Shown here: in pieces, positions 31,470 to 32,304 of the stretch | Numbering within the stretch: the first letter of the stretch is position 1 | Layout of the letters: the number at the start of each line of letters is the position of its first letter | DNA from: Ruminococcus sp. | GTDB lineage: Bacteria; Bacillota; Clostridia; Oscillospirales; Ruminococcaceae | Assembly: GCA_017441505.1 (NCBI GenBank) | Contig: JAFRXL010000007.1 | Coordinates: 1 to 32,304, forward strand | Reading direction: 5' to 3' | Length of the DNA stretch: 32,304 nt | The notes under the pieces: model-generated | Databases searched by the model: none | What the model saw: the letters and a program-made list of their open reading frames with translations, nothing else | Told to the model about the DNA's origin: nothing | Program-made: the position numbers and the translations under genes

Positions 31470-31481
31470 TATTCATCCCTC

Positions 31482-31775
31482 TTAAATTTCATTGTCTTCG
31501 TTTCCGCTTACATTATTACTATGGATCGCAAAGTAATCGATCTTTTTTCTTTTAAACGTAAATTTATCGGGAACTGGGTCTATACCGCCCATTGACCAGG
31601 GATTACAGCGAAGTATTCTCCAGACGGAGAGTAAGAAACCTCGTATCAGACCAAATTTTCTGAAAGCGTCCAGAGCATAATGGCTGCAGGTTGGATAATA
31701 CTTACACTTTGCCGGAAACAGCGGAGATATACACTTCTGATAAAATTTTATCAGAAGAACAGCAATATATCTCAT
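31482..31775 (-). CDS. yidD: Membrane protein insertion efficiency factor YidD
   Basis: This small amphipathic, membrane-associated protein helps YidC-dependent insertion. The 97-residue sequence has the hallmark KFYQKCISPLFPAKCKYYPTCSHYALDAF and the WRILRCNPWSMGGIDPVP motif. It overlaps rnpA by 4 bases (ATGA) and precedes yidC by 12 bases. Confidence 0.96.
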   Translation of the reverse strand: MRYIAVLLIKFYQKCISPLFPAKCKYYPTCSHYALDAFRKFGLIRGFLLSVWRILRCNPWSMGGIDPVPDKFTFKRKKIDYFAIHSNNVSGNEDNEI

Positions 31776-32140
31776 ACTCTTGACTTATTGGGAGCAAAGC
31801 TCCTGAACATCCTGTTAATATCCTGAACACCGTATTTTTCCATATATCCGCAGTATTCCTGTGATTTCACACTGCAAATGAAGCTTCTTGCCACTATGAC
31901 AATATCCATACCAACAGGCATATTCACCTCTGACATCCTGTAGGCAAGGCGGATAAGTCTTTTAGCTCTGTTGCGTGAAACGGCGTTTCCTACCTTTTTT
32001 CCGGCAGTAATGCCAAGTCGGTTAAAAGGCTTGCCGTTAGGCTTCACATATATGACAGAATATTTGGATGCTGAATATTTTCCCTTTTTATAAAGTGTAA
32101 GAAAATCCTTATTATCGTTTAAAATTTCCGTATAAAGCAT
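31772..32140 (-). CDS. rnpA: Ribonuclease P protein component
   Basis: This is the protein subunit of RNase P, which removes tRNA leaders together with the RNA subunit. The 122-residue protein has DFLTLYKKGKYSASKY, NRLGITAGKKVGNAVSRNRAKRLIR with the RNR RNA-binding motif, and MDIVIVAR. There is no clear ribosome site before the ATG. A TATAGT-like -10 lies close upstream, so the mRNA may have a short leader, or translation may depend on upstream transcription from rpmH. Confidence 0.95.
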   Translation of the reverse strand: MLYTEILNDNKDFLTLYKKGKYSASKYSVIYVKPNGKPFNRLGITAGKKVGNAVSRNRAKRLIRLAYRMSEVNMPVGMDIVIVARSFICSVKSQEYCGYMEKYGVQDINRMFRSFAPNKSRV

Positions 32141-32164
32141 AATAATACCATAAGCATACTATAC

Positions 32165-32200
32165 TAACAAAAAAGACCACAAAATAAAGATTTTGTGGTC
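32165..32200 (-). terminator. Intrinsic terminator after rpmH
   Basis: A 10-base perfect stem (GACCACAAAA at 32175-32184, TTTTGTGGTC at 32191-32200) is followed on the minus strand by six T. It separates rpmH from rnpA. Confidence 0.88.
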
Positions 32201-32207
32201 AGCCTCG

Positions 32208-32304
32208 TCAGTGAGTTAATCTTGCTCTGCCCTTAGATCTTCTACGAGCTAAAACCTTTCTGCCGTTCTTAGTAGCCATTCTCTTCATGAAGCCGTGCTC
32301 CTTC
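32208..32304 (-). CDS. rpmH: Large ribosomal subunit protein bL34 (partial)
   Basis: Only the C-terminal part is in the window. The visible residues read [17 protein letters not shown], then [14 protein letters not shown], which is the conserved end of bL34, a small basic protein of the 50S subunit. The N-terminal part, about a dozen residues, lies past the right edge. In Firmicutes rpmH is next to dnaA, so the origin should follow. Confidence 0.97.
   Translation of the reverse strand, partial: KEHGFMKRMATKNGRKVLARRRSKGRARLTH

Noticed and set aside
1-32304. tRNA, tmRNA or rRNA gene within the window
   Set aside because: I looked for cloverleaf-like and conserved rRNA segments by eye and found none. 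A tRNA scan would be decisive.

Overview
The window looks like origin-proximal chromosome of a spore-forming anaerobic Firmicute, most likely a Ruminococcus-like member of the Clostridia. The right end has the classic order read leftward: rpmH, rnpA, yidD, yidC, jag, mnmE, mnmG, rsmG, noc, parA, parB. Four perfect parS sites lie among these genes, so dnaA and oriC are expected just past the right edge. SpoVAD/SpoVAE indicate sporulation. HydF, a flavodiiron protein and a ferredoxin-linked thioredoxin reductase indicate a fermentative, oxygen-sensitive life. The species is inferred from gene content, not from an rRNA gene.

Layout from left to right. 1-442: no gene, but four regularly spaced consensus sigma-A promoters point off the left edge, an arrangement typical of a stable RNA operon. 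443-1705: a small membrane protein and an alpha/beta hydrolase. 1800-12401: a near-complete arginine biosynthesis cluster on the minus strand (argG, argH, argC, argJ, argB, argD, argF), with an ArgR-type operator in front of argG. Six accessory genes are interleaved: a basic-tailed membrane protein, a CdiI-like immunity protein, a GNAT acetyltransferase, a PH-domain membrane protein, a LURP-one-like protein and, only loosely, the downstream pair. 12798-14999: an LDH-family dehydrogenase with the malate-specific arginine, followed by malic enzyme, together forming a probable malate shunt (oxaloacetate to malate to pyruvate). 15240-16894: hydF and a lone mazF toxin. 16899-17185: a non-coding element made of strong hairpins, with a relative at 10985-11150. 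17190-18908: a redox operon, fprA-ftrB-trxA. 19327-20699: spoVAD-spoVAE behind a sigma-G-like promoter. 20934-21035: a 33-residue DUF3789-like membrane microprotein. 21141-25084: serS, parB, parA and noc. 25204-32304: the RNA-modification and membrane-insertion genes of the origin region.

The arginine genes act as one pathway from glutamate to arginine; ArgJ recycles the acetyl group, and carbamoyl phosphate synthase is not in the window. The origin cluster couples chromosome segregation (ParA, ParB, parS, Noc) to tRNA modification (MnmE/MnmG) and protein insertion (YidC). Almost everything right of 21141 is on the minus strand, co-directional with a fork moving leftward from oriC. The plus-strand island 12798-21035 is head-on to that fork.

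I do not see a clearly new multi-gene system. The items most worth a second look are the tandem promoter array, the hairpin elements, the LDH-like malate dehydrogenase, the FtrB-Trx pair, and the CdiI-like gene inside the arginine cluster.
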